DNA of 64,000 nucleotides, taken from assembly GCA_028023455.1 (NCBI GenBank), contig JAQFVV010000020.1, forward strand, positions 6,121,092 through 6,185,091, in the 5' to 3' direction. Positions 12,625-24,812 of this stretch are shown piece after piece; position 1 is the first letter of the stretch, and every line of letters starts with the position of its first letter. Made by a program: the position numbers and the translations under genes. The DNA is from Epiperipatus broadwayi (lineage: Eukaryota; Onychophora; Udeonychophora; Euonychophora; Peripatidae). The notes beneath the pieces are model-generated. The model saw only the letters and a list, made by a program, of their open reading frames with translations, did no database searches and was not told the DNA's origin.

Positions 12625-14727
12625 TATAACGATCCGGAGAAGTCGAGCTTAACGTCATCTGCACTACAAGGCGCCATCTAGGCATTTGAACCTAAAAAAA
12701 TTTATAAAGTAGGCAGATATGTAAGTCAAAAAAAAAATTTTTTTTTTCTATGTATATTTTGATATCTGGTCGTTAGCCCATTGTCATTAGCTCAGTGTAA
12801 CAGCAGAGATTTATATTTACAATAAATTCTTATCTAAGAATATTTTAAAAAAAGAATAAAATAAGCCACTGCCAGTAATTAACGTACAAACATTTATTTA
12901 CACACATATATATAAAATTTAACATTTTTATTTTAGTATGTTTATTTTAGATTTTAATTTGATTTTAGGATTTAAATTTACATTTTAATTAAGTTCGCAC
13001 AGATGGATTTATGAAAGTTTGTTTTAAAAGGTTGAGTATAGATCGGTTACATAGATTACATGGTTAAAAAACATTTCAAAATAAACATAAACGATCAAAA
13101 TACAAAGTCATTGATACCGTCAGTTGCATAGGGAATACAAGAAACCCAATGGTATTCATCATAAGATACCACAGAGACACCAATAACTTAATATTCTAAT
13201 CGAATATGAAAACCAAAAACATAATTAACCGGTAACAAACCCATGCAAGCGTCTATACCCAACTTAAATTTAATGCATTTTTATTTAGAGTGTCGAGTAT
13301 GAATAGACTACATAGATTTGCATTTGAAAAGAAAATATACTTTGCCTTATTTAACCTTAGGCCAAAAGTTTGCAGTCAAACCGGCGCCAATCAATCTGAT
13401 ACATTTATGTATTCAATGTAGCATGAAAATATGACAACACAAAATACTATACTGTCAGGAATGTACATCTGAGCAGTAAGTAGAGTTAGAGAAACACATT
13501 GTCTCTCCCCAACAGGAATGCTACATCTGTTGGCGAGTAGAACAATAAACAAAAAACTCCATAGGAATGGACTGCGGTCCTTTGCCGACTTACAAACCCA
13601 TCCATAGGCAAACAGAAGGTGTGTGGCATATATATGCAATCCTACCCATAGTGGATCTTATACTACATCTACTAATTACACAAATATATCCAATCCATTG
13701 AGCTAATTCAATTACGAAATGAATCTCCCTTAATATAACATTACAAATCTATATAACCATTTACATCTGACTTAAGTTTAACATTTATATAATTTAATTT
13801 AATGAAAAACAAAACAGTCATAATAAAACTTAAAAGAAGAAAAAAAAAATGGAAATGATTTTACAAAAGAAATACATCAAATTAAAATTACTTATTAGTA
13901 AATAAAGTTGGTCAGATAGGATTCTATTGCAATTATTTTAAATACGGAAAGTTTTTAATTTAATGTTCATTAATTATAAAGGTCTTACAGTTTTAAACAG
14001 TTCATTTTTATCCATTGCTTGCCGTTTGAACATGAATTCCCATGTCATCCTAAAGAGATTGGTTGAGTTAGCCATTGTTTTTTTATTTATCTGGAGGTCT
14101 TTTAGTTTAGCTGGTCCTTAATGTAGAAAAAACGATGTCATTTCTTTTTTTTTTTTAACAAAACTGAAGGGATTGAAGAGTGTGTCTTTTCAATCCCTTC
14201 TCCTTCAACTCCGCACTAACCCACATAGTCACATCTCCTCATAATCTATTATTTACAAACTTTTCCTTTTATATTACCTTTAGGACCCAATGGACATTAT
14301 GTCATCGTTGATGATGATCCTTCCGTTAAGGTCCGATTTCCTGATGGATTTCTCTCATTTGCTATTAGTTTCTATTGTTTTCCTATATGACCATTGCTTA
14401 TACATTTAAATGCCCAAAGGCTAGTTCACTTTGACTAATTAAAATAATCATTTCCATTTCTGATTAATTAATGTGTTTTCCAAACTTAAAGATATATTTT
14501 TATCACTAAATCTTTTTGTTGAAAGATTTAGTTTTTCTATTTTTAATAAAGTTTTATTTTAATATTTTTTTTTATCTGTGCGATTTTATATATATACGAG
14601 TTTAAGATGATTTTTTAATTTTCAATTTTTAATTCTTAAAAAAGAAATTTTTATTTGCGAACTTTTATTTTTTTTCATGTTTAATAAATAATAAAAAAAC
14701 AATGTAACGTCATATGTGCCCGTTACA
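12625..14727 (-). repeat. 2.1-kb long repeat, copy A (LTR-like)
   Basis: This is a 2,103-bp unit. Read on the minus strand it begins TGTAACGGGCACATATGACG and ends near CCGGATCGTTATA, so its ends are short inverted repeats (TGTAAYG / CRTTATA). It is co-linear and highly similar with copy B at 15443-17573 and more divergent from copy C at 53552-55626. No RT, integrase or transposase frame is visible. All copies share a short minus-strand frame of roughly 60-95 codons, too short to interpret. Confidence 0.7.
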
Positions 14728-15442
14728 TATCAGTAAACTTGCTTAGAAAAAAGTGGACAAAAAAAATATTTTACTTAGGGTTAGTAATTACAGTACATGA
14801 TTAACAAAATTTACAAAACATTCAGTTAGTATAAAGACTATATACAAAAAAGAAATGTTGACTATCGTTTTCCTAAGGACCATTTACGTCTATGCCTCCT
14901 CCCCCCAAGTGTTCTATTTTTTTATACATTTTATTTTTACACACGGCATGACAAGCATATTTTATAAATTATTCATTTAAGAAGGTTGCACTTAAGTAAA
15001 TATATTTTAAGGAATAATGGGTTTAAATGTGTATATTTGCAGCACAATTATAAATACCACCAACTTATTTATGACTGATTGAAATGCATACATAGGGTTA
15101 CACTGAAGTAATTCCGAAAGGTACTCATCGTAAGGCACCACATTTCGATCATAAACATATGTGGCTGTGTGCGCCTATACACGTTAAAGCATAATATATA
15201 TTAACAAACAAAAAAAAAACATATTAATTGCATCCTTTTGACTTTCTTTTTAACAAAATACAATTTAATATTATTAATACTTTCTCGTGCTTAATATATG
15301 TGCAATTTCTTTCTGGCAGTGCTTTTATAAGATTTAAAATATACAACTTATGTAAACAGATAAACATATTTCATTTTGAAAAAAAAAATGTACTCAGGGC
15401 CCTGGTAGTTTATTAAAGATCGGCCCAAGTTGGGTAGCCAGT
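14728..15442. other. Spacer between the two 2.1-kb repeats
   Basis: 715 bp, non-coding in both strands. It contains CTCCTCCCCCCAAG near 14900 and ends with GGCCCAAGTTGGGTAGCCAGT next to copy B. No gag or pol motif was seen. Confidence 0.5.
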
Positions 15443-17573
15443 TATAATGATCGGAGAAAGAGAACGTCATCTGCACTACAGGGCGCCATCTAGGCATTTG
15501 AACCTAGAAAAATTTATAAAGTAGGCAGATACGTAAATCAAAAAAAAAAATTTTTTTATATGTATATTTTGATATCCGGTCGTTAGCCCATTGTCACTAG
15601 CTCAGTGTAACAGCAGAGATTTATATTTACAATAAATTCTTATCTAAGAGTATTTAAAAAAAAAGAATAAAATAAGCCACTGCCAGTAATTAACATACAA
15701 ACATTTATTTACGCACATATATATATAAAATTTAACATTTTTATTTTAGTATGTTTATTTTAGATTTTAATTTGATTTTAGAATTTAAATTTACATTTTA
15801 ATTTTTATAATATTATAAGTTTACATTTTAATTAAGTTCACACAGATGGATTTATGAAAGTTTGTTTTATAATGTTGAGTATAGATCGGTTACAAACATT
15901 ACATGGTTAAAAAACATTTCAAAATAAACATAAATGATCAAAATATGAAGTCATATATTGTCAATTGCATAGGGATTACAAGAAACCCAATGGTATTCAT
16001 CATAAGATATCGCAGAGACACCAATAACTTAATATTCTAATCGAATATGAAAACCAAAAACATAATTAATCAGTAACAAACCCATGCAAGCATCTATACC
16101 CAACTTAAATTTAATGCATTTTTATTTAGAGTGTCGAGTATGAATAGACTACATAGATTTGCATTTGAAAAGAAAATATTCTTTGCCTTATTTAACCTTA
16201 GGCCAAAAGTTCACAGTCAAACCGGTGCCAATCCATCTGATACATTTATGTAATCAATGTAGCATGAAAATACGACAACACAAAATACTATACTGTCAGG
16301 AATGTACATCTGAGGAGTAAGTAGAGTTAGAGAAAAACATTGTCTCTCCACCAACAGGAATGCTACATCTGTTGGAGAGTAGGACAATAAATAAAAAACT
16401 CCATAGGAATGGACTGCGGTTCTTTGCTGACTTACAAACCCATCCATAGGCAAACAAAGTGTGTGGAATATATATGCAATCCTGCCCATAGCGGATCTCA
16501 TACTACATCTACTAATTACATAAATATATCCAATCTATTGAGCTAATTCAACTATGAAATGAATAACCCTAAGATTACCCTCCCTTAATATAACTTTACA
16601 AATCTATATAGCCATTCATGTCAACTTAAGTTTAACATTTATATAATTTAATTTAACGAAAAACAAAACAGTCATAATAAAACTTAAAAGAACAAAAAAA
16701 ATAAATGGAAATGATTTTACAAAAGAAATACATCAAATTAAAATTACTTATTAGTAAATAAAGTTGGTCAGATAGGATTCTATTGCAATTGTTTTAATTA
16801 CGGAAAGTTTTTAATTTAATGTTCATTAATTATAAAGTTCTTACGGTTTTAAAACAGTTCATTTTTATCCGTTGCTTGCCATTTGAACATGAATTCCCAT
16901 GCGTCCTAAAGAGGTTGGTTGAGTTAGCCATTGTTTTTTTATTTATCCGGAGGTCTTTTAGTTTAGCTGGTCCTTAATGTAGAAAAAACGATGTCATTTC
17001 TTTTTTTTTAACAAAACTGAAGGGATTGAAGAGTGCGTCTTTTCAATCCCTTCTCCTTCAACTCCGCACTAACCCATATAGTCACATCACATAATCTATT
17101 ATTTACAAACTTTTCCTTTTATATTACCTTTAGGATCCAATTGACATTACGTCATCATTGATGATGATCCTTTCATTGAGGTCTGATTTCCCGATGGATT
17201 TCTCTCATTTGCTATTAGTTTCTATTGTTTTCATATCTCACTGTTGCTTATACATTTAAATGCCCAAAGGCTAGTTCACTTTGACTAATTAAAATAATCA
17301 TTTCCATTTCTGATTAATTAATGTGTTTTCCAAACTTAAAGATATATTTATATCTCTAAATCTTTTTGTTGAAAGATTTAGTTTTTCTATTTTTAATAAA
17401 GTTTTATTTTAATAATTTTTTTTTATCTGTGCGATTTTATATATATACAAGTTTAAGATGATTTTTTAATTTTCAATTTTTAATTCTTAAAAAAGAAATT
17501 TTTATTTGCAAACTTTTATTTTTTTTCATGTTTAATAATAAAAAACAATGTAACGTCATCTGTGCCCATTACA
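15443..17573 (-). repeat. 2.1-kb long repeat, copy B (LTR-like)
   Basis: This 2,131-bp copy is co-linear with copy A. The minus strand begins TGTAATGGGCACAGATGACG and ends CCGATCATTATA. It carries one small internal extra segment near 15795-15830 (a repeat of TAAATTTACATTTTAATT) relative to copy A. Confidence 0.7.
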
Positions 17574-17879
17574 ATATATATATATATAATTTAATGTTTT
17601 CACAGTTGTATGATGTAGATAAATTAATACTTTTTGGGCTGAACCGTGGATTATTATCCATTACATACCAATATTTTGATGGACAAGCATCCGCCATTAT
17701 CAAGGGTAACTTTTGAAAGAACAATCATTAGATCTCAAACAATAACGTGACTCAGTGTGAGATGAAAAATGAGATTCAACTTGAAGTAGTTCAGCATTCA
17801 CAATATGAGGTTTAATAAATGTTTATTTCCCTCAGTTTGTTCACCTATTCATTTTAAGTTAATAATAGATAAAATGAGA

Positions 17880-18780
17880 GGTTTCCACATAGCTGGAAAA
17901 TGTTATGCTTTATCAACTCTCTTTAAACCAGTAGGTCTCTTTAATATTTCAATTGACTCATCTCATGGTTCTTAAATCATATCTTTCCAAATTAGCAAGT
18001 ATTTTTGTATTGTCAAAATCAGGTTTGTGACCAATTTCTAAAAAATGGGAAGTAAAAACTGATGCGCTAATTTTTTGATTAAAAGCATTTCTTTGTTTTT
18101 TAATTCTGACATTTATTCATCTATTAGACTGACCCACATAGCTTCTTGAGCACTGCAAACATGGAATTTTATAAACTCCTTGGTGTTCCAAAAATATTCT
18201 GTCTTTAGGTTTATATAAAAAAAATCACAATTTTTTTGCCAGTAGAAAAAGTAGTCTTCTACTGAATTTATCAGTAACCCCTTTAGTATATAAGGTAAAA
18301 TTACTCTATTAAAAGAAGAATTGTCAATTCTATCCTCTTTTTTCATTTTAGTATTAATGTTATGTAAAGCCTTATATATGATGCTTTTATTATAATTATT
18401 AGAAAGTAAAATATTTTTTGTAAGTTTTCTTGAGTAAGATGTTCTTTATCAGATAAATTATAAGCTCTAGTCAACAGATTTTTTGCTACAGAAAAAATTT
18501 GTGCAGGATGATGATGAGAATCAAAATTAACATATCTGTTTGTATGGGTGGATTTTCTGTAAACTGATATTGATAATGTTTCATCACATTTTCTTGCAAT
18601 TAAAACATTGAGAAAAAAATTTACTATGGAAATGAAAAATAACAGATCACTCTCTTTTCTAGATTTCAATATTTATAAAAATTACAAAGTTTTTATATAA
18701 ATTCTGTCTAACTTTATTGAAGTATTTTTTAAATATTTGGTATTCATTTCCACAATATTTAAGTAACTACTATCACATTC
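17880..18780 (-). pseudogene. Penelope-like element RT and GIY-YIG endonuclease remnant
   Basis: Minus-strand reading from high to low coordinates gives the conserved C-terminal RT block of Penelope-like elements (…SISVYRKSTHTNRYVNFDSHH…FSVAKNLL.RAYNL). Next comes the linker (ILPYILKGL), then a GIY-YIG-like endonuclease segment. That segment has a CSAQEAMWVSLIDE region aligned with the usual C…YVGQT.R block, then RIKKQRNAF and SHFLEIGHKPDFDNTKIL. The frame is broken by stops and at least two frame changes, for example a TGA after the LRTMR residues and at the RT/EN border. Penelope-like elements retrotranspose by target-primed reverse transcription. This copy cannot encode an active enzyme. 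Confidence 0.75.
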
Positions 18781-20336
18781 CATAGAAGTATTAAAGTTCT
18801 AAGCTAAGTTTCAAGTAGACAAAATGACAGGGAAACTTTAGTGTTTAGTGAAACATTATTTAAGTAGTTATTCCAATTCTATTGTTCAAAAACACTTTCA
18901 AGTAAAGTAATAATTTAAAAGAAAATACTACCATCACAATACAAAAATAAATATAGTTATAAATTTCAAAGCTAAATCTATCTTACTCCAAATCTGTAAA
19001 TCATTGAAAATTTATGAAAAAACTATGAAATTTCTGTCTAGACTGCCTTCAATCTTTCTTTTTATACTGGTCTTAATCCAATGATTTCATTGGTCAATAC
19101 TTCTTGCACAAATTTTCTAATTTACATAACTACATCAGTATGATTTTTAAAATTAAGTTTCAAAACTGAGTCATCATCAATATTAAATATCAAATTATTT
19201 AATGCCTTAAATATTAAATATTTTTATTCAAAAAAACCAAATATCTTATCCTTGTTAAAATAATTTTTAATATTTAAATAACATCAAATTGATTTAAAAA
19301 ATAAAATATTACACCTAAATAAAATAATATTTTTATTCATTACTTTTCTAATATTATCTCAACTGAATATTTGCTACACTTTATTAGGTATCAAATTTTT
19401 GTTAATAAGCTAAAATTAGATTTTCTTTCCCTAACTTTCTATAAGCACACATATTCATACAATCACCTAATCACATGATACATTTCAGCACTTTTTAAAA
19501 GAATATTAAATTTATTTATCATTTTAAATAATATTTTAAACAAAAATAATTATCTTAAACATATAATATAAAATATCACTATAATTAAGCTATTCTACCA
19601 TTATAGTATTTTTTAAATATAATAAATAAAAAATATTATCTTTTAAATAATTTATTGTATCATTTTACATTTAATTCATCTTACAATGAGTTCAAACTAA
19701 TATATATTTATAGTCTCCTATCTACTGAGTTTCAAACCCTATTACCTATAATATCAAAATTATATGTTAAAAATAACCTAAATTTAATTTCTTTTAATAT
19801 AGCTAGTTTTCCAACTCTACCTAACTGTCTTTACCTATTGTAAAGAGTACTGAAATTTGAAATAAATTTCAATATGCAGTATAATGTCAACTTTGGGTTT
19901 GATTTTAATAGTAAATATATTAACCTAGGGATCATTGAAATATGTTGGCATGACAACAATATTACAGAAAGAAATGTTTAATATTAATTGCAGTGTGTAA
20001 AAATTATGAATTGACTTCATTCATTTTAAAAATGAATATTTAAATAATAAAGTTCACAGTTTTGATGAAGTTATTATTTTTCTTTATTATGTGTATTTTT
20101 GTTACTGAATTCACAATAATAGATTAAAAATATCACACATAAATATTTAATATCTTTAGTATGTTTATTAGTTTATTTGTATAATATTATATTGGAAAGA
20201 TATGTGTAAAAATATATTTCTAGTATAGTATCTATGACTCTTATTTTGACTATATATTATTGTAGTTTGCATGTTGAATAAATTAATATTTGTATTTTTT
20301 TAAAACAGAAATATTATTTATCATATGTAATAATTT
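18781..20336. other. AT-rich DNA, nothing recognised
   Basis: Very AT-rich. The first few hundred bases may contain further decayed upstream Penelope sequence, but I cannot support a domain there. Confidence 0.4.
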
Positions 20337-20668
20337 CACATGACCCACCACTCTCCACACTATCTCATAACACTGATACACCTGAACACACATATGTCTA
20401 AAAGATAAAGTAGTAGGGCTTGCTATCTTAATATATATCTGAGCACTTGTAGCATATATGTGTAGAGATGGTAATCTGGACCAACTGATGATTGCTGGTT
20501 TAGCATGAAATACATATATTGGTGATTATTTATCATTTCGACATATGTGTGTTCAGGTGTATCAGTGTTATGAGATAGTGTGGAGAGTGGTGGGTCATGT
20601 GAAGGTCTGTGCTCATACCCTGTCTATTACATATATAGACACAGGTATATATAAACCTGTGTATTCCA
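20337..20668 (+). mobile_element. Palindromic hammerhead-like repeat, family 2, copy 1
   Basis: A 61-base arm (20337-20397, starting CACATGACCCACCACTC) is repeated as its inverse at 20541-20601. The 143 bases between the arms contain TCTGAGCACTTGTAGCATATATG and a hammerhead-like core. The right side continues to CTGTGTCTATATATGTAATAG and ACACAGG. Copy 2 at 31.2 kb is co-linear in the opposite orientation but lacks the second arm. Confidence 0.65.
20480..20523 (+). ncRNA. Hammerhead ribozyme-like core, family 2
   Basis: The order of elements is ACCAA (stem I), CTGATGA (20485-20491), TGCT-GGTTT-AGCA (stem II), GAAA (20507-20510), TACATA, then T-A and TTGGT (stem I). Stem I pairs ACCAA with TTGGT over 5 bp directly against the core, and the cleavage triplet would be AUA, which obeys NUH. 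Weak points are a U-U opposition at the base of stem II and a stem III of only about 2 bp. The same core is present at 31.3 kb. Confidence 0.5.
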
Positions 20669-20695
20669 GCTATTACATATGTAATAATTGTAAAA

Positions 20696-20841
<146 letters not shown>

Positions 20842-21264
20842 GTGTAGTAAGATTTTTATTTATGTGATACCAGCTGAAATTGACCAAAGAGTTATTGCAG
20901 AGCATTGCCATAGTTTCTCTGATACCTATATGACTATTATAAAAATATAACTACACATTAATATTTTGACTATTTTGTAATATAGTTTTTTGCAAGGAAC
21001 ACTGAAAAATAAAAATACAAATATATAATAATAAATATAAATATCACATATTCCCCCCCAAAAAATCCAAAGATTAAAAAATATTAAAAAATACTCTTTA
21101 CCTCAAACCTTTCTATTACAAACAATCTCAAAACTTTATCTTTTTTTTTTACATTTTTACCCATCCAAAAACAAACTAAAAACATTTAATTAACAAATCT
21201 ATTATGTTCTTTTTTCTTTTCTATTAATATTCTATTCACTTCAAATGTGAATTTCCTCCTTTAT
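20842..21264. other. AT-rich DNA, nothing recognised
   Basis: No feature seen apart from homopolymer runs. Confidence 0.4.
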
Positions 21265-21420
21265 TATTCTCTCATGATATGATTTTATATATTCTAAGGG
21301 TTTTATCACTTAAATGCTGTTTTAATCTAGTTTCTAATTTATTTTTTGTAGTCCCAACATATATCTCTATATTATTTTTAATACAATTCAAACATAAAAA
21401 TCAAGTTTTGAAAAGAAGAA
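21265..21420 (-). pseudogene. GIY-YIG endonuclease fragment, Penelope-like (possible)
   Basis: On the minus strand a frame reads CLNCIKNNIEIYVGTTKNKL, followed by ETRLKQHLSD. This has the CxxC, YVGxT, R and H spacing of the GIY-YIG domain carried by Penelope-like elements. No RT part is recognised beside it. It is upstream (minus sense) of nothing intact, so it is a fragment. Confidence 0.5.
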
Positions 21421-21829
21421 ATTTAGTGTATTATTTATATATATTGAAAGTTATGAACTATTTTTGAAAAGAAAACTGTGTAGATAATTTAAATTCATTT
21501 TTCTGATATCAATTTTAAAAATTTATAAATAGAACTAAACAATTTAAATTCACACTCTCTCTCTCATTTTTTGGCTTTGACAGAAGTAGACCTAAGTCCT
21601 TTCATGTAATTTTTATTTATTTATTTATTCTTAAAAGTATATGATTATCAACTGGATAGAATGATGGGGTTAAAGCAATAGTATTCATCCATTAATTGGA
21701 TAGATTTATCAAGGATTTGTGAAAGGTGATACTTTGTTGAAGAATGAAAATAATTCATAGCATTTTAAAAAATCATTGGAATATTTCTTTGCTTGAAAAA
21801 GAAATATTACTTACTTTTTAAGAAACACA

Positions 21830-22030
21830 GACAAAACTCAGTATATATATTGCACACAGCAAGCTAGAGTAATCAATGGATGCCAGAATGCTTGTGCATA
21901 AAATTCCCATCTAGTGCCTACTCATCCAATATCATCAGATTAGTTTTTAGCTTGTGGTCTTCATCAGTGAGGAGCCTTGGATCTGAGAGCACTGCACCTA
22001 GATCTTAGAATCTAATGCAACCCTCCAGCA
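21830..22030 (-). mobile_element. Hammerhead-associated repeat, copy 3 (decayed)
   Basis: The + strand shows AAAACTCAGTATATATATTG, AATCAATGGATGCCAGAA, CTAGTGCCTACTCATCCAAT, then the inverse ribozyme segment and TTGGATCTGAGAGCACTGCAC, with the GCAACCCTCCAGCAGCCACC stretch following. In the ribozyme (minus strand about 21931-21975) the GAAA is changed to AAAA and stem III to CTAATC, so it is probably inactive. Confidence 0.65.
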
Positions 22031-22222
22031 GCCACCTTTTATCTCCATTTAATTACAAAACTATGAGTCATAAATTGAAAACAATCTTAATATTTTCATT
22101 CCAAGCTCATTAGCTTATATACTCATATGGGTCTGAACTCAGTTCAGTACCTATACCTTTTGGTGCCTTTGGTTCTTTAATAACCATAGCCATCACTATC
22201 CTATTAGGCAGGATTGGTTTTA

Positions 22223-22508
22223 AGTCAATAAACATCACATGATCATCTTATGCTTACTTATAACTGTTGTTAAAACAGGCAAAACTCACTATACGTATTG
22301 CCACACATAGCAAGCTAGAGTAATCAATGGATGTCAGAAGGCTTGGGAATAGAATCCCCATCTAGTGCCTACTCATTCAATATCCCCAGACTAGTTTCTG
22401 GCTTGTGGCCTTCATCAGTGAGGAGCCTTGGATCTGAGAGCACTGCACCTAGATCTTAAAAGCTAATGCAACCCTCCAGCAGCTATTTTATCTCCACTTA
22501 ACTACAAA
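22223..22508 (-). mobile_element. Hammerhead-associated repeat, copy 4 (intact core)
   Basis: The + strand begins TAAACATCACATGATCATC and runs through GGCAAAACTCACTATACGTA, the arm, the inverse hammerhead, and GAGAGCACTGCACCTAGATC to CTCCACTTAACTACAAAACT. Read on the minus strand it gives an apparently full-length unit in one orientation, about 285 bp. A SINE begins directly beyond it. Confidence 0.7.
22383..22424 (-). ncRNA. Hammerhead ribozyme with complete core
   Basis: On the minus strand: TCCTCA, CTGATGA, A, GGC-CACAA-GCC, A, GAAA, CTAG, TC, TGGGGA. Stem I (TCCTCA with TGGGGA) is 6 bp including one G-U. Stem II is 3 bp with a 5-nt loop. The CTAG stem III is self-complementary, as in dimer-forming minimal hammerheads. 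The cleavage triplet is GUC. The A-A opposition at the base of stem II is unusual. Confidence 0.7.
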
Positions 22509-22535
22509 ACTCTACCAACTTAGCTATTGTGTCAA

Positions 22536-22822
22536 GGCTGACAGAATCGCTCCATTGGTAGAGCTTTTAACTTAAATTTGATATTCAAGAATCTAAAGGT
22601 GCAAGTTCAACTTCTAAGTGAATATTGTCACTGTGCATATAGGTCAGCAACCCCCAAAGAAGAATGGAAAAAATACTACTCAAAACATTGTGTAATTACT
22701 AATCTGCATTGTCTATTTGTGTGTAATTACTACCAATTTGTTTGTATTTGGAAAATTTAAATAAAGTTTAAAATTTTCTATACATTCACCATTCACTCAT
22801 AAATTATGGAAATAGCCCAACA
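22536..22822 (+). mobile_element. tRNA-derived SINE
   Basis: Begins GGCTGACAGAATCGCTCCATTGGTAGAGC (A-box region), with TTGATATTCAAGAATC, GGTGCAAGTTCAACTTC, TCACTGTGCATATAGGTCAGCAAC, and a 3' end TTTAAATAAAGTTTAAAATTTTC. It has the same organisation as the 8.3-8.6 kb pair. The B box is weak. Confidence 0.6.
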
Positions 22823-22995
22823 TATCACATCTTATAACAAAATGTGCTTTAAATCTAATAGCTTTTCATGATCTTTCTATTTTTCTGGAATAACAAATTA
22901 ACATAGGATCATAGTTCAACAAATAGACCTTATAATTATGATACTATTTTCGAAATGTCACATTTGAGGACAATGAATCAGGTCATTTGCTAATA

Positions 22996-22996
<1 letters not shown>

Positions 22997-23035
<39 letters not shown>

Positions 23036-23036
23036 G
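22997..23036. repeat. (ATT)n microsatellite
   Basis: About 13 TTA/ATT units. Confidence 0.9.
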
Positions 23037-24575
23037 GTATGTATAATTGCATAGCATTTATTGATATAAATGGTAGTACAATTTAAGGTAAGGAGAGATT
23101 TATTTTACATGCTTAAAATATAAGAGAGTTATGCTTTTCTAAGTTCAAATTTATATTTTGTAGTTTTGTAATTATGATTTTAATTTAAAAATATATCTTC
23201 TTATTCATTGATTAGAAATTAATTTCAAGCATTTACTTTTATTTTATTTTCTTGAAACAATGTAGAGGAATAGATAGATTCATGTTCAGTATATTTTTTT
23301 ATTTCCATTAACTATTTTTTTTACATATAATGGTTAATTGTGTCTTGAACACTCTCATATTTTGAGCAGTGCATATTTATTAAAACATATTTGTGTTATG
23401 TAAATATACATTTTAATCTTAACATTCGATAGGTGAAGTTCGATGCACAATCACCTATTTAATTTAAAAGAATTAATGATAATTGAGAATATATTACATA
23501 AGGCATAATTAGATCACATGTATATATTTTAAATGTTTATGGTGTTTGTCATATATATACAATTTTTTATTTAATTTTTATCCATTTGTTAACAAATGTT
23601 GAGTTAATTTAAAACAATCAAACTTGTTTGTTTTTCATTCAATTCTATAATGCAAAATTTATTGATTAAAGGTAATTGGATAGGATACTATTCATGAATT
23701 GATTAAACTACATAACTTATTAGAAGCAGTTACTATAAGTTTGAAAGTTGAACCACAGGATGGATAAGAGATAATTATGTATCATTTTCTTTGTATTGAA
23801 TTTAAAGTTTATTATCTGACCAGGTATATATTTTTATATAGCAATAAATTAATTGATTTGACATTCTTAAATATTTAATAGGTAATTAGATAAAAAAAAT
23901 TCATTGCACTGGCAAAATGCCTAAAACCTACTAACTAAGTTAAACTTTTTTTTTCTATATAAAAAAAATCATAGTAAAAAGAATATTGATATCTTTTCAC
24001 CCATTATTTTCTTCCATCTATAATTATTAAATCATTCTGGCAGGAGTTTTAATAAAATCTATTTTATTATTTCTAATGTCTTTTCATCATTTGCCCAATT
24101 AAAAAAGACTAAAAAAGCTCTATCACTTTTTTCTTTCTTATATTTATGTTTACCCACTTTCTATATAATATATCAGGATCTTTTTCCAATATTTTATATT
24201 CTGAACATAAATGTTCAATGTTCTTCTTTTCTTCTCAGCATAAATCTTATCTACAATCCAAATTTTAATTTCATTTTTACCCACTCTTTTTATAAACAAA
24301 GATATTTTTTTCAAATAAGAACATTTAAAACAAAACTTTGAAATGATCTTCACTGAGCTGATTGTATAAGTAGGATTAAACAGAAATGTATTTTGGAGTC
24401 ATTTACCTTTCAGATATTTTTACTTATTCATTTAAAGTGTGTATCAATGGAATAAATAAATATATATATATATATGACATTACACATGGGAAAAATCAAA
24501 AATAAACTGATGATACCACATGATTGCATTTAGTATGAACTTCTTTGAAAACTTTACATGCCAAAAATTAAATGA
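23037..24575. other. AT-rich DNA, nothing recognised
   Basis: No coding similarity is recognised. The K/I/Y-rich frame near 24150-24353 (minus) has no motif I know and the composition expected of random AT-rich sequence. Confidence 0.4.
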
Positions 24576-24581
24576 GTAAAA

Positions 24582-24812
24582 CAATATTGGCACTATTAAC
24601 ACCTAACCCGCAAAGCTACTGTTTACTTTTTATTATTAAATTTCTCTGCTGAGTGCTTTCGAGAGGTGTACTCTCATATTCGTAGCTCTGAGTGAACTTC
24701 GCTCAGAGCTATGAATATGAGAGCACACCTCTCGAAAGCGCTCAGCAGAGAAATTTAATAATAAAAAGTAAACAGTAGCTTTGCGGGTTAGGTGTTAATA
24801 GTGCCAATATTG
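24582..24812. mobile_element. 231-bp foldback (hairpin) element
   Basis: Left arm 24582-24692 and right arm 24702-24812 are near-perfect inverses over 111 bases, around a 9-base loop (TGAACTTCG). Outer end CAATATTGGCACTATTAACA; inner part CTCGAAAGC, CAGCAGAG and TAGCTCTGAG. One or two mismatches only. No coding capacity. It looks like a recently inserted foldback MITE or a hairpin RNA source. The flanks GTAAAA / TTTACA extend the symmetry with one indel. Confidence 0.8.

Larger units (their letters stand above)
12625..17573 (-). mobile_element. Candidate non-coding LTR element (LARD-like)
   Basis: Two 2.1-kb direct repeats flank a 715-bp non-coding spacer (14728-15442). In the minus orientation the sequence just inside the upstream repeat is TGGCTACCCAACTTGGG, beginning with the TGG expected of a tRNA primer binding site. 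No polypurine tract is obvious before the other repeat. The outer flanks are TA-rich, so a short target duplication cannot be judged. A tandem or segmental duplication of the 2.1-kb repeat is the main alternative. Confidence 0.45.

Noticed and set aside
17528-17716. Short plus-strand frame after the second 2.1-kb repeat
   Set aside because: It crosses the repeat border and a TA tract with no motif.
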